23,792 nt of DNA from AG25 sp035604455 (GTDB lineage: Bacteria > Gemmatimonadota > Gemmatimonadetes > Gemmatimonadales > GWC2-71-9): the NCBI GenBank assembly GCA_035604455.1, contig DATNIM010000125.1, positions 1 to 23,792 of the forward strand. The letters are read 5' to 3'. Made by a program: the position numbers and the translations under genes. Shown one piece after another: positions 21,651 to 23,792 of the stretch. The notes under the pieces are model-generated. The model did no database searches. It was given only the letters and a program-made list of their open reading frames with translations, and had not been told where the DNA came from. The stretch's first letter is position 1, and each line of letters starts with the position of its first letter.

Positions 21651-23792
21651 GGTCCCGGGACGGGGAGGGGCCCGAGGCCATTTTGTGCGAGCTCCCGATT
21701 CAGGTCGGGGATCGTCCTCGTGTTGAGCGCTTGCCACCGCGCACGAAGGAGCGCGAGGCGCTCGCGTGTCCGCGCGAACGCCACCTCGGCCTGAACGGGC
21801 GACTCGCGATCGGCGCTCTCCACTGCGGTCTCGACGTCGCTCAGATCGCCCCCGGCCCGGGAGAAACCGCGATCGAGTGTGTCGAGTGCGGCGTGGAGCG
21901 CGGCCAACCGTTCCGCGAGCACGGGGACCCGGACTGACAGGCTGTCGAGCGGCGCCCGTGCGGCGCGCGCGGCCTCGCGGGTCGTGTGTTCCATTCTCAA
22001 GGCGCCGCCGATCTCGAGGGCCAGTCGTAACTGCGCCGACAAGGCTTCCGTGGACACGTGCTCCCGGGGGTCCCCCCGCACGGCGAGAAACGCGGTCGCG
22101 CTCGCACCCTCGGCCCGAAGCGTCACGCGGTACGTGCCGGGCAGGACGAGAGGCCCCTGGGGCTCGGTCACCGTTCCGTGTCCCGCGATCGCCGCGATGC
22201 TGTAGTTCGGCTCGTCGGTCGGCGGCGCGGGGTAGCGGAGGTTCCAGACGAATCGGTTGAGCCCGGCGCGCGCGCTCAGCGAGTCTGGTCGCGGGAGCCA
22301 GTCGCTCGTAAACGGCGGTGGGGCAGAAGCCGCCCCTGATCGATCGGCGGAGGACCAGCGGCGCACGACCTGTCCCGCCGTGTCCGCAATTTCAAGCGTC
22401 ACGGGCCCCGCCGGAGCGGCACCCACGGAGTAGTCGATCACGGCGCCCGCCGGGGGGTTCTCGCCCTGTGGCTCCTCTGGGGGAAGCGGCGTGTCCTGAT
22501 TGGTACTCCGCCTGAGCCGGACCGCAGCTCGCGGCGGGAACAGGTGCAACCCGCTCGGGCGAGCGTCGAGCGCCTCAAGCGGTGCGAGATCGTCCAGCAC
22601 CCAGAAGGCGCGCCCGTGCGTCGCAGCCACGAGGTCTCCGTCCTTGACCCAGAGATCGTGGACCGGTGCGACCGGCAAGTTGAGCTGGAGCGACTCCCAA
22701 CTCTCGCCGTCGTCGAACGATACGTACACGCCCCTCTCGGTCCCGGCGTACAGCAGGCCGCGCCGCGCGGGGTCCGCGCGCACGACGTGGACGTAGGCGT
22801 CCGGCGCGATGCCCCGATCGATCCGAGCCCAGTGTCGACCGCGGTCGGTTGTGCGGTAGATGTAGGGTGCGGGATCGTCCAGCCGGTGTCGATCGACCGC
22901 CGCGTAGGCGCTGCCGGTATCGAACGACGAGACCTCCATGAGAGAGATCTTGCTCCACGGCGCCAACCCCTCGGGCGTGACGTCGCGCCAGGCGTGACCG
23001 CCGTCCGTCGTCACGCTGATCCGTCCGTTGTCCGTCCCGACCCAGATCACGCCCCGCTCGAGCGGTGACGGGGCCACGGTGTAAATGACCCCGTAGCCTC
23101 GGGCGGCCGCCGTGGCCACGCTGACCGGACCGCTGTCGATCGTACCGAGTCGCGCGCCGGTGAGGTCGGGGCTCAGCGTGTCCCAGCGCAGCCCCCCGTT
23201 GCGCGTGGCGAGAAGGAACTGCGTGCCGAGATACAGCGTCCGGCGGTCCATGCGGTCGAAGACCAGCGGGGACGTCCACGTTGCTCGGTATGTGCGTCGA
23301 TTGATGGGCTCGCCGAATTCCGATGGGGGCCAGGGCGAGACGTTCTGCGCCTGGCTCGTGCGCCGGTCGAAGCGGAAGACCCCGCCATAGACGTCGCCGC
23401 CGTAGACGATGTTGGAATCGAGGGGGTCGGGGGCGATATAGCCGCTCTCGCCGGCTCCGGTCGGCGCCCAGTCGCGAAAGCTGAGCAGGCCGTAGTCGCT
23501 TCGGCTCCTGATGGCCACGCTGCCTGCATCCTGCTGGGCGCCCAAGACCCAGTAGGGGAACTCGTCATCCGTGATGACGTGGTAGAACTGCGCGGTCGGC
23601 TGGTTGTACCAGCTGCTCCACGTGCGCCCACCGTCCTGGGTGATGACCGCGCCCTGGTCGCAGCCGATGATCAGCCGCTCAGGCGCGCTCGGGTCGATCC
23701 ACACGGCGTGATAGTCGTCCCCACCCGGCTGACCCTTGAGCGCGGTCCACGTGGTACCGCTGTCGGTCGATTGGAGGAGGGCGACGTCCGGC
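21647..23792 (-). CDS. Large BNR/Asp-box (sortilin-like) propeller protein, 5' end outside the window
   Basis: The frame is open to the right edge (715 complete codons, continuing upstream through an Asp-box STDSGTTW and WTALKGQPGGDDYHAVWIDP), so the N-terminus is missing; a GTG at 23704 is internal. It is a diverged paralogue of the BNR protein at 8194, with the same order of blocks: GGDD, WIDP, DQGAVIT-DGG-TWSSWYNQ, QQDAG, an Asp-box propeller, the hinge VLDDLAPLEAL, an Ig-like PLVLPGTYRVTLRAEG, and a long helical C-terminus (about the last 130 residues). Residues QGAV, SWYNQ and QQDAGSV are the best conserved. It is expected to be exported like its paralogue, but that signal lies outside the window. 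No sialidase catalytic set is seen. It ends 9 bp from mbfA. Confidence 0.88.
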   Translation of the reverse strand, partial: PDVALLQSTDSGTTWTALKGQPGGDDYHAVWIDPSAPERLIIGCDQGAVITQDGGRTWSSWYNQPTAQFYHVITDDEFPYWVLGAQQDAGSVAIRSRSDYGLLSFRDWAPTGAGESGYIAPDPLDSNIVYGGDVYGGVFRFDRRTSQAQNVSPWPPSEFGEPINRRTYRATWTSPLVFDRMDRRTLYLGTQFLLATRNGGLRWDTLSPDLTGARLGTIDSGPVSVATAAARGYGVIYTVAPSPLERGVIWVGTDNGRISVTTDGGHAWRDVTPEGLAPWSKISLMEVSSFDTGSAYAAVDRHRLDDPAPYIYRTTDRGRHWARIDRGIAPDAYVHVVRADPARRGLLYAGTERGVYVSFDDGESWESLQLNLPVAPVHDLWVKDGDLVAATHGRAFWVLDDLAPLEALDARPSGLHLFPPRAAVRLRRSTNQDTPLPPEEPQGENPPAGAVIDYSVGAAPAGPVTLEIADTAGQVVRRWSSADRSGAASAPPPFTSDWLPRPDSLSARAGLNRFVWNLRYPAPPTDEPNYSIAAIAGHGTVTEPQGPLVLPGTYRVTLRAEGASATAFLAVRGDPREHVSTEALSAQLRLALEIGGALRMEHTTREAARAARAPLDSLSVRVPVLAERLAALHAALDTLDRGFSRAGGDLSDVETAVESADRESPVQAEVAFARTRERLALLRARWQALNTRTIPDLNRELAQNGLGPLPVPGP

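Noticed and set aside
1..23792. CRISPR arrays, insertion sequences, rRNA genes, restriction or toxin-antitoxin genes
   Set aside because: I looked for regularly spaced repeats, terminal inverted repeats with transposase frames and characteristic motifs on both strands and saw none.

Overview
The window is GC-rich, gene-dense bacterial chromosomal DNA. Several traits together suggest a Gemmatimonadota or similar soil lineage: secreted sortilin-like BNR (Asp-box) proteins, a metallopeptidase/TolB-type propeller/outer-membrane-barrel fusion, many small exported proteins with A-x-A-Q signal-peptide ends, and GGAGG ribosome sites. That assignment is an inference from gene content; there is no rRNA or other taxonomic marker. 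Base 1 looks like a contig end, because bases 1-91 are an exact reverse complement of 143-233.

Layout. (1) 92-678: C-terminal part of a DAHP synthase (shikimate pathway), tail to tail with a minus-strand operon (3401 to 656). That operon encodes a six-cysteine exported protein, a small membrane protein, an unknown protein and a PilT ATPase with a duplicated N-terminal domain. It has a good promoter candidate, and a hairpin separates it from the next gene. (2) 3500-6550: surface metallopeptidase-propeller-barrel fusion. (3) 7091-8156: tRNA-Pro(GGG) with its own promoter, then about 1 kb bounded by a 28-bp direct repeat of the tRNA 3' end. This looks like the scar of an integrated element and carries a Met-rich 55-aa lipoprotein. 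(4) 8194-15107: a large secreted BNR protein, small exported proteins, a frameshifted isochorismatase-family gene and an exported unknown. (5) 15245-17476, minus strand: a cytoplasmic BNR protein, a MoaD/ThiS-like ubiquitin fold ending in Gly-Gly and an unknown 95-aa protein in one tightly coupled operon, then a PhnB-like VOC protein. (6) 17612-19994: a CcdA/DsbD-like membrane electron carrier and TlpA-like thioredoxin (plus strand) face a peroxiredoxin and an isoprenylcysteine-methyltransferase-family membrane protein (minus strand). (7) 20192-21637: methylglyoxal synthase and an MbfA-type ferritin-like/VIT iron exporter. (8) 21647 to the right edge: a second large BNR protein, 5' truncated by the window.

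The main result is the peroxiredoxin at 18859-19455. Read through an in-frame TGA at 19227-19225 it is one continuous 198-residue exported protein. The TGA falls exactly at the peroxidatic cysteine position (T-x-x-U), and the protein has no cysteine at all. A perfect 7-bp stem with an 8-nt loop carrying G at its second position starts 15 nt after the TGA, which fits bacterial SECIS rules. I read this as a periplasmic selenocysteine peroxiredoxin. It sits 9 bp from the end of a CcdA-TlpA pair that could supply its electrons, suggesting a cell-envelope peroxide-defence circuit, with iron export by MbfA nearby. The second candidate for a little-described system is the BNR / MoaD-like / 95-aa operon.
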